64,000 nucleotides of DNA from assembly GCA_035650475.1 (NCBI GenBank), contig DASRHP010000012.1, forward strand, positions 1,009,697 through 1,073,696, written 5' to 3'. The notes under the pieces are model-generated. The model had not been told where the DNA came from. It worked only from the letters and a program-made list of their open reading frames with translations, and made no database searches. Both the position numbers and the translations under genes were made by a program. Positions 29,284 through 38,731 of this stretch are shown piece after piece (within the stretch, counting starts at the first letter, position 1; every line of letters begins with the position of its first letter). The DNA is from Candidatus Binataceae bacterium. GTDB lineage: Bacteria; Desulfobacterota; Binatia; Binatales; Binataceae.

Positions 29284-29537
29284 AGCCGTCGGCAGTGATG
29301 CGCTGAGTTTCGCCGGACTCGGCTCGGTCAAACGTCCCGACGATCCCATCGTGCCGGCGCCCGCCCCGCGCGATGCGACCACACCCCCGTATAGTTTGCC
29401 ACACGCACACGAGTGATGGGAATCAGGCGGCGAGCCGCGCGATGGTGGGGCCGCTCGCGGCCGCCTCGCGCACCGCCTTTTCATCGACCGCGTGCACTGC
29501 GTAATATCTCGCGACGGGAGGCGGCGCCTCGGCAGCC

Positions 29538-29927
29538 ATGAAAATCCTCGGCACCGGCATCGACATCATTGAGGTCGAGCGCGTCGAACGCGCGCTGACC
29601 CGCCCGCGGATCGGCGAGCGCTTTCGCGCGCGCGTCTTCACCGAACGCGAGATCGCCTATTGTGAGTCGCGCGGGCGCCCGCGCTACCAGAGCTACGCGG
29701 CGCGCTTCGCGGCCAAGGAGGCCGCGATGAAGGCGATGGGCACGGGATGGAACCGCAACGTCGGCTGGCGCGAGATCGAGGTGGTGCGCGAGCGCGGCCG
29801 TCCACCCACCATCGTGTTGGCGGGCAAGGCAGCCGAATTCGCCCGCCGCAAGAACATCACCGCCTTCCACCTCAGCCTCACGCACAGCGCCACCAGCGCG
29901 CTCGCCCATGTGATCGCCGAGGGCTGA
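29538..29927 (+). CDS. acpS: Holo-[acyl-carrier-protein] synthase
   Basis: Transfers 4'-phosphopantetheine from CoA to acyl carrier protein. The metal-binding GTGIDIIEVERVE at the N-terminus and RFAAKEAAMKAMGTG in the middle, with the conserved Glu and Lys, identify the AcpS family; the C-terminal HLSLTHSATSALAHVI is also standard. Length 129 aa is normal. Start at the ATG at 29538. It stands alone between two minus-strand blocks. It consumes the CoA for which panB, panC and coaX in this window supply precursors, though they are not linked in an operon. Confidence 0.95.
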   Translation: MKILGTGIDIIEVERVERALTRPRIGERFRARVFTEREIAYCESRGRPRYQSYAARFAAKEAAMKAMGTGWNRNVGWREIEVVRERGRPPTIVLAGKAAEFARRKNITAFHLSLTHSATSALAHVIAEG

Positions 29928-29953
29928 GCGCGCCGCAGCGAGCCGCCCTCGAG

Positions 29954-31438
29954 TCAGGATTTCTTGCCGGACGCGGGCGTGGCGGCCGGCTGCACGGCCT
30001 CGGTCGGCTTGAACTGGTCGGCGCTCATGTCGAACTGACTGAAGTCGGCCTCGCGCAGGCTGTACACCGGCGTGCCGGCGGTCGAGTGCGCGTAGTTCTC
30101 AAAGCGCATCACCGTCTTCACTTCGCGCTTGCCCGCCGCCGCCGGCGCGCCTTCGTCGGCAGCCGGGGTCGGCGTCGGATTGGCGACCTGGATCTGGCTC
30201 TGGAGCTGAGCCAGCTCGACCGTCCCGATTTGCTTGCCGTCCTTGCCATACACGGAGATCTTTTCGGTCGGCTTGTCGAGCCCGTAGTTCTTCGCGTCGG
30301 TCATCGGGTCGGCGACGATTTTGTCGCCCTTGAGATTGGCCAATTCGTCGAGGAAAGTCTGGATCGCGGCACCGTTGGCGGCCAAACTCCTGCCGCCGGC
30401 GGTGACCTGCCATTTGCCGTCCTTGCCGAGCTCGAGCGCGTATTGTTTGCCGCGGTTGTCGATCTCCAGCCGCCCAACCTTGGCCGGATCGAACGCCATC
30501 ACGGTTTTGTCGCGCAGGTCGAGGACGCTGAGATTGACCTTGCCGATCAGCGTGTCCTCGACGCTGAAGACGTAGGGATCCGAGCCGCGCTTGACGTAAA
30601 TCGCGTGCTTGTACGCATCCGCCGCTTTGAGCCCGAACAGCAGCGAGTGGCGCGCGTCGTCCTTGCCGGTGAAGACGCTTACTTCGAGCTGCGGCTTCGC
30701 CAGCCCGTACCTGGAAAGGTCCTCCGGCGTGTCGGTGACGAAGTCCTCAATGTGCGCGTTGGCAAGCGCAGTAAGCAGCGCCGCGACCGCGTCGGCGTCG
30801 GCCGGATATTGCGCGGGCGCGACGATACGCCACTTGCCGCCCTGTTTGTCGACCTCGATCCGGCCGCCCGCCGAGCTTTCGAGCATGACCTTGTTGGCAT
30901 CGTCCATATTGAAGGTCATCAGCTCGTGCGAGCGCAGGTCGTTGACCTGCTTGGTGACCTGGCCGGGAAAGTCGCTCGGGGTCATCAGCACCGCCGGCGA
31001 GTTCGCCAGCTTGACGTAGGCGCCGCCGCCCACCGGGCTCGTCTTGCCGACGTCGAGCACGGGCAGCGCGCCGCCCTTGTCCGAAGTGACGGTCACCACC
31101 ACGGAAGGCTTGTCGAGCCCGAACGGTTCGAGGCTTTCAGGCTTCTCCTCGACGGTCTTGCTGATCTGGGCCTGCGCAATGGCCTCGGTCAGGCCGTCGA
31201 TCGCGGTCTGATCGGCGTCCGCCTTGATCGGCTTGACGATACGCCAGGTATGGTCGGGATTGCGCGCCAGCTCGATCTCGCGGTCGGGATAGCGCAGGTC
31301 GATGTGGCTGATGTCCTTGGCCGCGACCTTGTAGAGCGTCGGCGGCGGCACCGGACGCGAGCCAAGCAGCACCACCAGCGCATAGGCGCCGACCGCTGCG
31401 GCGAGAATCAGGACGATTATCGTGTTGCGCAGGCGCAT
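29954..31438 (-). CDS. DUF4340-domain membrane-anchored protein
   Basis: A 494-aa protein with one N-terminal membrane helix (IIVLILAAAVGAYALVVLL) and the rest outside the cytoplasm. The body shows repeated DUF4340-like units: IDLRYPDREIELARNPDHTWRIVKPI, then similar beta-rich modules near residues 185-290 and 310-410 (GGRIEVDKQGGKWRIVAP; KQYALELGKDGKWQVTAG). The protein ends in a Pro/Ala-rich tail. DUF4340 genes commonly sit directly after GldG-type genes, as here (42 bases after), and are thought to work with the same ABC complex; the role is unknown. Last gene of the four-gene ABC cluster. Confidence 0.85.
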   Translation of the reverse strand: MRLRNTIIVLILAAAVGAYALVVLLGSRPVPPPTLYKVAAKDISHIDLRYPDREIELARNPDHTWRIVKPIKADADQTAIDGLTEAIAQAQISKTVEEKPESLEPFGLDKPSVVVTVTSDKGGALPVLDVGKTSPVGGGAYVKLANSPAVLMTPSDFPGQVTKQVNDLRSHELMTFNMDDANKVMLESSAGGRIEVDKQGGKWRIVAPAQYPADADAVAALLTALANAHIEDFVTDTPEDLSRYGLAKPQLEVSVFTGKDDARHSLLFGLKAADAYKHAIYVKRGSDPYVFSVEDTLIGKVNLSVLDLRDKTVMAFDPAKVGRLEIDNRGKQYALELGKDGKWQVTAGGRSLAANGAAIQTFLDELANLKGDKIVADPMTDAKNYGLDKPTEKISVYGKDGKQIGTVELAQLQSQIQVANPTPTPAADEGAPAAAGKREVKTVMRFENYAHSTAGTPVYSLREADFSQFDMSADQFKPTEAVQPAATPASGKKS

Positions 31439-31480
31439 CGCAGATCAGACACGCAGCTCGCCGTCACCCTGTGCGACCCC

Positions 31481-33034
31481 CTAGTTGCGCCGGTTCCACC
31501 ACACCGCGATCCCGATGATCAGCAGCAGCTCCGGCAGCACCAGCACCGACGCCACGAAGACGTTGTTGAATTCGCTCGCGGTCAGGCTGACACGCGAGGC
31601 ACGCAGCTCGCGCGGGCGAATCGAGATAGTAGCGGTCTGGCCGGCAAGCCAATCGATCGTGTTGAGAAAGAAGTCCTGGTTGTATTGCTGGAGCAGGTTC
31701 TCGTTGTTGGCGAACTCGGTGTCGCCGAAGACCACCATCCGCGCCTCGCCGCTCTTGGCAATACCGAGCTGCTTGAGGTTGGCGCGCATCGCGGTGGCGA
31801 CGGTCACCGGCCCCTTCAAATCGGTGGGGCTGGGCTTGAACTTCTGCTCCTTGAAGATCGCCTCGATATTGGTCGCGGCGAGCGAGGTGTCGCTGGTCTG
31901 CGCCAGCGGCCACGGCTGCAGACCCGGCTTGGTCTGCTTGGCGGGCTGGACCGAGCGCACCATCGGCCACAACGTGCGTTTGTCGAAGCCGGCCGTGATC
32001 GGATGCGGCGGGGGATAGAGGTCGACCAGTGGCGCCAGCCCGAGCGCCGGACCCGCGAACAGGCGCAACTGCCGGTCGAGCACGATGTTGTCGCCGACGA
32101 TGATGCCCCACTGGCCTACCATACTGATCAGATTGGCTTCCGGATCAGGCTCGTCCGGCTGCGGCGGCCGCAACATCACCAGCACCCGCCCGCCCTTCTT
32201 GAGAAAGTCGTTGACCGCGTCAACTTCGTGGGGAAAGACTGGGCGGCTCGGCCCGGCCACGATGAATACGCTGCATTCGTCGGGCACGCCCGGCTTGTCG
32301 GTGAGCGTCATCGGCTTGACCCGGTAGTCCTCGCCCTCCAGCGCGCGCCGAGCGCGGCCGAAGGCGTTGGGATTGCCGGTGTCGTCAAGGGCAGGCTCGC
32401 CATGCCCGGTCAGATAACAGGCAGTTTTGGTTCCCGCGCTGGTGACCTTGATGATGCCGTTGGTGATCGCCTGCTCGGTCATGTCGGTGATGTTGGTGCC
32501 CGACGAGCCGTATTGAATATGGGTCGTGTTCATCACCGACACCTTGAACTTGGTGCTGAGCTCGGGATGCTTGTCGGGATCGATCAGCTCGTAGCTGATG
32601 AGCGGCGAGGCATAAGCATACGACTGATAGAGCGCTTCCGCCTGCGGGTTCACCCCCTGCGCGACGAAGCCGTAGAACTTCAGCGGTTGCTTGAGCTCCT
32701 TGACCACCTTGAGTGATTGCGGCGAGAGGCTGAAGATGCGCTCGGCGGTGAGGTCGAAGCGGCGATGATGGAGCGACAGGATGTAGTTGATCGCGACCAG
32801 CAGGCCGACGAAGCCCACCGAATAAACCACCGCGTTTGCCCCGTAGCGGGTCGCGCGATGGCCGATCAGGGTGCCGAAGGTCTCGCGGCTGGAGGTCGCC
32901 CACAGCACCAGCGCGAAGACGCCGAGGATAAGATTGAGCAGGAAATAGTTGGCCGCGCCGACGACGTAGCTTATCAGCGCGAAGAACAGGAAAACGATTG
33001 CGACCAGGCCGGCCCACGCCCTTGAGCGTTGCAT
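31481..33034 (-). CDS. gldG: GldG-family ABC transport auxiliary protein
   Basis: A 517-aa protein with N-terminal membrane helices (residues ~8-50 and ~68-90), a large periplasmic GldG/ABC_transp_aux domain (FDLTAERIFSLSPQSLKVVKELKQPLKFYGFV; YLTGHGEPALDD; VLVMLRPPQPDEPDPEANLISMVGQWGI) and a C-terminal helix ending VWWNRRN. GldG partners GldA and GldF in an ABC complex first linked to Bacteroidota gliding, but homologues are widespread in non-gliding bacteria, so the name implies family, not motility. It follows the permease by 19 bases and precedes DUF4340. Confidence 0.85.
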   Translation of the reverse strand: MQRSRAWAGLVAIVFLFFALISYVVGAANYFLLNLILGVFALVLWATSSRETFGTLIGHRATRYGANAVVYSVGFVGLLVAINYILSLHHRRFDLTAERIFSLSPQSLKVVKELKQPLKFYGFVAQGVNPQAEALYQSYAYASPLISYELIDPDKHPELSTKFKVSVMNTTHIQYGSSGTNITDMTEQAITNGIIKVTSAGTKTACYLTGHGEPALDDTGNPNAFGRARRALEGEDYRVKPMTLTDKPGVPDECSVFIVAGPSRPVFPHEVDAVNDFLKKGGRVLVMLRPPQPDEPDPEANLISMVGQWGIIVGDNIVLDRQLRLFAGPALGLAPLVDLYPPPHPITAGFDKRTLWPMVRSVQPAKQTKPGLQPWPLAQTSDTSLAATNIEAIFKEQKFKPSPTDLKGPVTVATAMRANLKQLGIAKSGEARMVVFGDTEFANNENLLQQYNQDFFLNTIDWLAGQTATISIRPRELRASRVSLTASEFNNVFVASVLVLPELLLIIGIAVWWNRRN

Positions 33035-33053
33035 GCTCGCGCTCCGCCCTACC

Positions 33054-33827
33054 CTACCGCCAACGCGCCGACTCGACCGAGCGCTGGGTCAGGAACAATG
33101 CCACGAAGATGAGGGTGCAGAAATAAACCAGATCGCTGGTGTCGATCACTCCGCGCACCATCTCGCTGAAATGCTGCGGCAGCGAGAGATAGCGCAGCAG
33201 GTCGCCGAGCGCACCGCCGCCCGCCTGCAACGGCCACGAGATCACGTACAGCAGCAGCAGGATTCCGAGGCAGCTTATCGCGGCGATAATCTGGTTCTGC
33301 GTCAGCGAGGACGTGAACAATCCGATCGACACGAAGCATACGCCGAGCAGCGCGAGCGCGAGATAACCCGCGCCCATCACTCCGACCTCCGGATCGCCGA
33401 ACACCATCAAGATGAGGGGAAAGATCCAGATCAGCCCGACCATGATGAGGACGAAGGCCGCGGCCGCGATGAACTTGCCGGCGACGATCTCGCCGGTGCG
33501 GATCGGCGCGGTGAGCAGGAATTCATAGGTCCCGGTGCGCTTCTCCTCGGCGAACGTGCGCATCGTGATCGCCGGCACCAGGATCACCATCACCACCGAC
33601 ATGTTATGCAGCAGGGGGTTGATCACCTGAATGTTGAGGTTGAGATGATGCATCGCCTCCATGTTCGACATGGCGGTATAGACCTGGATCATCTCGTCGA
33701 ATTGCTTGACCAGGGCGAAGAAAAAGTAGCCCGCCAACAGCACGAAGACCGTCAGCACCACATAGGCGACGGGCTGCACGAAGTAGCTCGCCAGCTCCTT
33801 GCCCGCGATCGTCAGCGCGTTTCGCAT
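33054..33827 (-). CDS. ABC transporter permease (GldF/ABC-2 type)
   Basis: A 257-aa polytopic membrane protein of the ABC-2 family with about six helices, for example YVVLTVFVLLAGYFFFALV, LLHNMSVVMVILVPAITMR, FIAAAAFVLIMVGLIWIFPLILMV and ISCLGILLLLYVISWPL. The conserved RTFAEEKRTGTYEFLLTAPIRTGEIVAGK segment is the ABC-2 coupling region. It pairs with the ATPase 15 bases upstream and GldG downstream. The transported substrate is unknown. Confidence 0.88.
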   Translation of the reverse strand: MRNALTIAGKELASYFVQPVAYVVLTVFVLLAGYFFFALVKQFDEMIQVYTAMSNMEAMHHLNLNIQVINPLLHNMSVVMVILVPAITMRTFAEEKRTGTYEFLLTAPIRTGEIVAGKFIAAAAFVLIMVGLIWIFPLILMVFGDPEVGVMGAGYLALALLGVCFVSIGLFTSSLTQNQIIAAISCLGILLLLYVISWPLQAGGGALGDLLRYLSLPQHFSEMVRGVIDTSDLVYFCTLIFVALFLTQRSVESARWR

Positions 33828-33842
33828 CGCCAGCCCCGGGGC

Positions 33843-34610
33843 CTAGCCGTGCCCCGCCCCGACCTCCTCCAGCGTCTCTTCGGCTTCCGCCGGCTCGTGA
33901 CCTTCCTCTCGCGAAATGGCCTCGAGAAAGACCTCTTCGAGCGATTTGCCGGCCGGCAGCGCGTCAAGGCTCTCTTCGAGCACGACGTGGCCGGCGTTGA
34001 TTATCACCACGCGGTCGCAGATCTGCGAGACCTCGGGCAGGATGTGGGTTGAGAGCACGATCGTGTGCTGGCCGGCGAGGCCGCGGATGAGCCCGCGAAT
34101 CTCGTGGATCTGGCGCGGGTCAAGGCCGATCGTCGGCTCGTCGAGCACGAGCACCGGAGGGTTGTGGATAATCGCCTGCGCCAGCCCCACCCGCTGGCGA
34201 TAGCCCTTGGAGAGCTGGCCGCAGATGCGATTGGCCATATCGCTCAGCCCGCAAACTTTCAGCACACGCTCGAGCGCCCCCTCCAGCTCCGAGCGCCGCA
34301 GCCCGCGCAGCTTGCCCACATAGCGCAGATAAGGCTCGACCCGCATGTCCGCGTACAGCGGCGGCGACTCGGGTAGGTAGCCGATACGCCGGCGCGCCTC
34401 CAGCGACTGGTGAAAGATGTCCAGCCCATCCACCAGCACGGTGCCCGAAGTCGCCGGCATAAAGCCGGTGATAATGCGCATCGTGGTGGTCTTGCCTGCG
34501 CCGTTGGGGCCGAGAAAGCCCAGGATCGAACCCTTTTCGGCCTTGAAAGAGACGTCGCGGATGGCGACGAAGTCGCCGTAGCGCTTGGTGAGGTGGTTGA
34601 CCTCGATCAT
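33843..34610 (-). CDS. ABC transporter ATPase (GldA-like)
   Basis: ATPase of the ABC-2 complex. Walker A GPNGAGKTTT, Q-loop/GYLPESPPLYADM, signature LSKGYRQRVGLAQA, Walker B PVLVLDEPTIGLDP and the His-switch LSTHILPE are intact. I use the ATG at 34608-34610 (MIEVNHLTKRYG), the standard family start; the frame is open upstream to 34694 but would add unsupported residues. The acidic C-terminal tail (EEGHEPAEAEETLEEVGAGHG) is beyond the usual domain. First gene of the ATPase-permease-GldG-DUF4340 unit; it is divergent from polA. Confidence 0.92.
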   Translation of the reverse strand: MIEVNHLTKRYGDFVAIRDVSFKAEKGSILGFLGPNGAGKTTTMRIITGFMPATSGTVLVDGLDIFHQSLEARRRIGYLPESPPLYADMRVEPYLRYVGKLRGLRRSELEGALERVLKVCGLSDMANRICGQLSKGYRQRVGLAQAIIHNPPVLVLDEPTIGLDPRQIHEIRGLIRGLAGQHTIVLSTHILPEVSQICDRVVIINAGHVVLEESLDALPAGKSLEEVFLEAISREEGHEPAEAEETLEEVGAGHG

Positions 34611-34831
34611 GCGGGTCGCCCTGTAGTGCCAGACATGCCGGCTGCCGGCGGCGCCAGCCTCAAGTCCTTCACTTTGACGCAGGAACGCCGCCAAAACTTC
34701 AATCCGGCAGTGGCGGCAAGCGATTAGTTAAACTGCGGCCGCGCGGCCTGTCAACAATCCGCAGGCCGCGCAGGCTGCGGGCGTGCGGCGCGATTTTGCA
34801 CCTGAGGCGGCTTGGGATAGTTTCAGACGCG

Positions 34832-37534
34832 ATGGCCGAGGAACGTCCGACACTTTACCTGATCGACGGCTCGGGCTACGTTTTCCGCGCTTTCTTCGCC
34901 CTGCCCCAGCTCACCACTTCGCGCGGCTTGCCCAGCAACGCGGTCTATGGCTTTATCCGAATGCTTCTGAAGCTGCTCAAGGAAGAGCGGCCGTCGTATA
35001 TCGCGGTGGTCTTCGACTCGCCGCGCAAAACCTTCCGCGACGATCTCTTCGAGTCCTATAAGGCCACCCGCGCCGAGACGCCCAACGACCTCAGCGTCCA
35101 GCTCCCCTACATCCATCGCGCCGTCGAGGCCTTCCGCATCAAAAGCCTGATGGTCGACGGCTACGAAGCCGACGACGTGATTGGCACCTTGGCCGCGCGC
35201 GCCGCGCGCCGGCGCTTCAACACCGTGATCGTCACCGCGGACAAGGACTTCATGCAGCTCGTCGGGCCGCACGTCACCCTGTGGGACACGATGCGCGACC
35301 GGCGCATTGGCACCCGCGAAGTCCGCGAGCGGCTGGGCGTCGAGCCGGCGGCGGTGGTGGACGTGATGGCGCTGATGGGCGATCCGATCGACAACGTCAA
35401 GGGCGTGCCGGGAATCGGCGAGAAAACCGCCACTGCATTGATCAGGCACTTCGGATCGCTCGACAAGCTCTATGCCAACCTCGACGCAGTCGAGGCGACC
35501 GGAATCCGCGGCGCGAAGAAAGTCGCCGCGCTCCTGGCTGAGCATCGCGCCGACGCCGAACTTTCCCGCCAGCTCGTGCGTATCGATACCGACGCGCCGG
35601 TCGCCGTCGAACCCGAAGAGCTGACCTGGCGCGGAATCGACGAGCAGGCGGTGAGCGAGCTTCTGCGCGAGCTGGAGTTCAACTCGTTGCTCGCGGAGCT
35701 GACGCCGGCGCAGGCAGGGCTGCCGATGAGCGACGGGCGCGAGCGCGTGGTGGCCGGCACCGAATTGAACGCCGTGCTCCAACGGCTGTCGCGCGCGCCG
35801 CGTCTCGCGCTCTACCTGGAGTCGGACCGGGGTTCCGATTCGGCCGTGCGACAGTCGGCGACAGCGGCGGCCGCCGCGTCCGGCTCCGGCGAGGTTGACT
35901 TCGGCGTCCCGCCGCACACGGGCGCGTCTACCGACGCCGGCAAGGCGCGCCTCAAGCTGGCCGCCGAGGGCGACGCCGAAACCTTCGTGCTCGAAGCGCG
36001 CTCGATCGCCGCCGCGGCGCAGTTGCTCGGCGCCGCTACTCCTGCCAAGGGCTGCCATGATCTCAAGCAGCATCTGCGCGCGCTCAAGCGCTACGGGGTT
36101 GAACTTGCGGGCGTCGATTTCGACACCATGCTGGCAGGGTTCCTGGTCAACCCGGGCCGGCCCGAGCCGTCGCTTAGCGAGCTTTATCACGACTACCTCG
36201 CGCCGCTCGGGGGCACGCGGGCGGGCGGCTCGGAGCCCGAGCTTATCGCCGCGCTGCGCACGGCCCTGATACCGCGGCTGGAAGCCGATGGCCTGGAATC
36301 GCTGTTTCGCGAGATAGAGCTACCGGTGGCGCGGGTGCTGGCCGAGATGGAAGAGACTGGCATCGCGGTCGACGCGCAGGCGCTCAAGGCGATTTCGGCC
36401 GAGTTCGGCGCCCAACTGGAACGGCTGGAGGAGGAGTGCTACCGGCTGGCCGGCCGGCGCTTCAACCTCAACTCGCCGAGCCAGCTTCGCCAAGTCCTTT
36501 TCGACGAGCTCAAGCTGCCGGTCAAGGGACTCAAACGCACCAAGAGCGGAACCTCGACCGACGCCGGCACTCTGGAGAAGCTCGCCGCGGTTCACCCGCT
36601 GCCCAAGGCGCTGCTCGAGTACCGCGCGATCGCCAAGCTCAAATCAACTTACAGCGACGCGCTGCCCGGGCTGCTCGACCCCGCAACCGGCCGCATCCAT
36701 ACCTCGTTCCATCAGGCGCTGACGGCGACCGGCAGGCTGAGTTCGACCGATCCCAATCTGCAAAATATCCCGACCCGCAGCGAGGAAGGCCGCCGCATCC
36801 GGCGCGCCTTCGTCGCCGCGCCCGGATCCTTGCTGCTGTCAGCCGATTATTCGCAGATTGACCTGCGCGTGCTCGCCCATCTCTCCGGCGACGCCACGCT
36901 GATCGACGCCTTTCGCCGCGGCGAGGACATCCATGCGCGCACTGCGGCCGAGGTCCTGGGACGCAGGCCCGAGGAGATCGATGCCGAGGGGCGGCGCCTG
37001 GCCAAGGTCATAAACTTTGGCATCGTCTACGGGATGGGGCCACAGCGATTGGCGGGCGAGCTGGGAATCGGGCTGGCCGAGGCCTCGGAATACATCAAGC
37101 GCTACTTCGAACGTCTGCCCGGGGTCCACTCGTATCTCGAGGAGTCGTTGCGCCTGGCGCGCGAGCGAGGATGGGTGGCAACGATGTACGGGCGGCGTAG
37201 ATACCTACCGGAGCTGAACTCGCCGCAGGGCGGCGCCCGCTCGCAGGCGGAGCGAATAGCGATCAACACGCCTATCCAGGGAACGGCGGCGGATCTGATA
37301 AAACTTGCGATGATCCGGCTCGACGCGGCGATTAAAGAACGAAAATTGGCATCGCGGATGGTGCTTCAGGTCCACGACGAGCTGCTGCTCGAGGTCCCGC
37401 GCGTCGAACTTGAAACGGCGGCGGCGGCCGCTCGTCGGGAGATGGAGAGCGTGGCCGAATTGCGGGTTCCGCTGCGGGTCGAGCTTAAATGGGGGCCCAA
37501 TTGGGCCGAATTGGAAAGTCGGGAAGCATCGTAG
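34832..37534 (+). CDS. polA: DNA polymerase I
   Basis: Repair and primer-removal polymerase of 900 aa. The N-terminal 5'-nuclease (about 1-290) has LYLIDGSGYVFRAFF, MVDGYEADDVIGTLA and NVKGVPGIGEKTA. The C-terminal polymerase has motif A LLSADYSQIDLRVLAHLSGD, the O-helix RRLAKVINFGIVYGM and motif C LQVHDELLLEVP. The middle 3'-5' exonuclease domain keeps its fold (VDFDTMLAGFLV) but not its metal residues: where E. coli has FDTETDS it reads LALYLESD, KYDRGI becomes LKQHLRA, and the AAEDADVT Asp is missing. Proofreading is therefore predicted to be absent, as in Taq and Bacillus enzymes. ATG at 34832 preferred over an upstream TTG. Confidence 0.96.
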   Translation: MAEERPTLYLIDGSGYVFRAFFALPQLTTSRGLPSNAVYGFIRMLLKLLKEERPSYIAVVFDSPRKTFRDDLFESYKATRAETPNDLSVQLPYIHRAVEAFRIKSLMVDGYEADDVIGTLAARAARRRFNTVIVTADKDFMQLVGPHVTLWDTMRDRRIGTREVRERLGVEPAAVVDVMALMGDPIDNVKGVPGIGEKTATALIRHFGSLDKLYANLDAVEATGIRGAKKVAALLAEHRADAELSRQLVRIDTDAPVAVEPEELTWRGIDEQAVSELLRELEFNSLLAELTPAQAGLPMSDGRERVVAGTELNAVLQRLSRAPRLALYLESDRGSDSAVRQSATAAAAASGSGEVDFGVPPHTGASTDAGKARLKLAAEGDAETFVLEARSIAAAAQLLGAATPAKGCHDLKQHLRALKRYGVELAGVDFDTMLAGFLVNPGRPEPSLSELYHDYLAPLGGTRAGGSEPELIAALRTALIPRLEADGLESLFREIELPVARVLAEMEETGIAVDAQALKAISAEFGAQLERLEEECYRLAGRRFNLNSPSQLRQVLFDELKLPVKGLKRTKSGTSTDAGTLEKLAAVHPLPKALLEYRAIAKLKSTYSDALPGLLDPATGRIHTSFHQALTATGRLSSTDPNLQNIPTRSEEGRRIRRAFVAAPGSLLLSADYSQIDLRVLAHLSGDATLIDAFRRGEDIHARTAAEVLGRRPEEIDAEGRRLAKVINFGIVYGMGPQRLAGELGIGLAEASEYIKRYFERLPGVHSYLEESLRLARERGWVATMYGRRRYLPELNSPQGGARSQAERIAINTPIQGTAADLIKLAMIRLDAAIKERKLASRMVLQVHDELLLEVPRVELETAAAAARREMESVAELRVPLRVELKWGPNWAELESREAS

Positions 37535-37573
37535 GCATCTGAATTTTGCCGGTTTCACCTGCGTCTAAACCAG

Positions 37574-38152
37574 TTGAAGAAGCCAAAGCGCCCAGACGGT
37601 GACGAAGCCGAGCTCATCGAGCGGGCCACAAAGGGGGACACCAGGGCTTTCGGCGCCTTGGTCGAGCGATATCAGCGGCGGGTGGTGGGTGTCGCGCTGG
37701 CAGTCGTGCACAACCAAGAGGACGCGCTCGAATTGGCCCAGGAAACCTTCATCCGCGCCTACGAGAACCTGCGCAAGTTCGAATCGCGTTCGAGTTTCTC
37801 GACTTGGCTATACCGGATCGCCGCCAATCTGGCAATCGACTTCCGCCGCCGCGAAGTGCGCCATCCGACCGTCCGCGGCGAGGAAGCCGAAAACGAGATG
37901 CGTCGGCTGCCCAGCGGGCTTGGCGATTCGTTCAAGGCCGCTGAGCGCGGCGAAGTCGGTCGGCGCATCGACGCCGCGCTCAGAGAGTTGACGCCGGAAC
38001 ATCGGGCCGTGATACTCCTACGAGAGGTTGAAGGCCTGTCGTACGACGAAATAAGCGAAGTGATGCAGTGCCCGCGGGGAACCGTGATGAGCCGGTTGCA
38101 TTACGCGCGCAACCACCTGCGCGAGCTCCTCAAGGATTTAGGCGAGGACTAG
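37574..38152 (+). CDS. ECF sigma factor (RpoE-like)
   Basis: An extracytoplasmic-function sigma factor of 192 aa with a sigma-2 region (RVVGVALAVVHNQEDALELAQETFIRAYENLRKFESRSSFSTWLYRIAANLAIDFRRR, shown here in part) at about 35-95 and a sigma-4 region (LRELTPEHRAVILLREVEGL...YDEISEVMQCPRGTVMSRLHYAR) at about 135-185. DALELAQETF and GTVMSRLHYAR are hallmarks of the RpoE group. The start is a TTG at 37574; no in-frame ATG lies before the conserved region, so a weak start is likely. It is followed after 7 bases by its anti-sigma factor and then by an exported protein, a compact stress-response unit. It lies 39 bases after polA. Confidence 0.92.
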   Translation: MKKPKRPDGDEAELIERATKGDTRAFGALVERYQRRVVGVALAVVHNQEDALELAQETFIRAYENLRKFESRSSFSTWLYRIAANLAIDFRRREVRHPTVRGEEAENEMRRLPSGLGDSFKAAERGEVGRRIDAALRELTPEHRAVILLREVEGLSYDEISEVMQCPRGTVMSRLHYARNHLRELLKDLGED

Positions 38153-38159
38153 GGGCAAC

Positions 38160-38729
38160 ATGGCCCAATGTAGCGAGATCGACCCGCTCCTCGGCGCCTT
38201 CGACGACGGCGAACTAGAAGCGCACGAGATGCGCGAGGTCGCCCGCCATCTTGCTCACTGCGCAGCCTGTGAAGAGACCCTGGCGGCATACGGTAACCTT
38301 GGACGTCTGCTGCGCGACGCCGCGCCGGTGCCGCCCCTCGACGGTTTTGCACGGGCCGTGCAGAGCCGCATCGAGCGCCTGCGCCCGCCGATGCGCGTCC
38401 GACTCGGCCGCTGGCTTGAAACGATGGGTGAGCGCTTCGGCGCCGCCGCCGGACTGGCGCTCGCAGCGGCAGTGCTTGCGGTGGTGATCGTGACGCCGCT
38501 GGCGCGCAATCTGCTCGGTTCGGGCGACCAAGCGATCCAGGTCGCCATGCGCGAGGCCAGCACGGTCGCCAGCGAGGCCGCGCCGGCGGCCGAAAATCTG
38601 GCCGCCGCCGCGCGCAGCGAGCCGAGCACGATAATCTCGCAACTCGAAACCTCTAACCCTGACGTCGCCGTGTGGAGCGAGCCAGCTCAGGACACCACCG
38701 TCATTTGGCTTCCCGATCGGCAGCCCTGA
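38160..38729 (+). CDS. Membrane anti-sigma factor with zinc-binding (ZAS) domain
   Basis: The N-terminal domain has the ZAS pattern H30-x3-C34-x2-C37 (RHLAHCAACEE), which binds the cognate sigma factor. A single membrane helix lies near residues 98-118 (GLALAAAVLAVVIVTPLA) and the ~70 C-terminal residues are periplasmic. This architecture matches RseA/ChrR-like regulators released by proteolysis or redox signals. Start ATG is 7 bases after the sigma gene stop, so the two are co-translated. It is the probable negative regulator of the sigma factor; the signal is unknown. Confidence 0.9.
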   Translation: MAQCSEIDPLLGAFDDGELEAHEMREVARHLAHCAACEETLAAYGNLGRLLRDAAPVPPLDGFARAVQSRIERLRPPMRVRLGRWLETMGERFGAAAGLALAAAVLAVVIVTPLARNLLGSGDQAIQVAMREASTVASEAAPAAENLAAAARSEPSTIISQLETSNPDVAVWSEPAQDTTVIWLPDRQP

Positions 38730-38731
38730 CC

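Noticed and set aside
27319..29298. A 659-codon plus-strand frame antisense to glgE
   Set aside because: The glgE catalytic motifs on the minus strand are unambiguous, and this frame shows no domain.
29747..32716. A 989-codon plus-strand open frame antisense to DUF4340 and GldG
   Set aside because: It is a by-product of GC-rich codon bias: the minus-strand genes show clear family motifs, while this frame is Arg/Gly/His-rich and has no domain.
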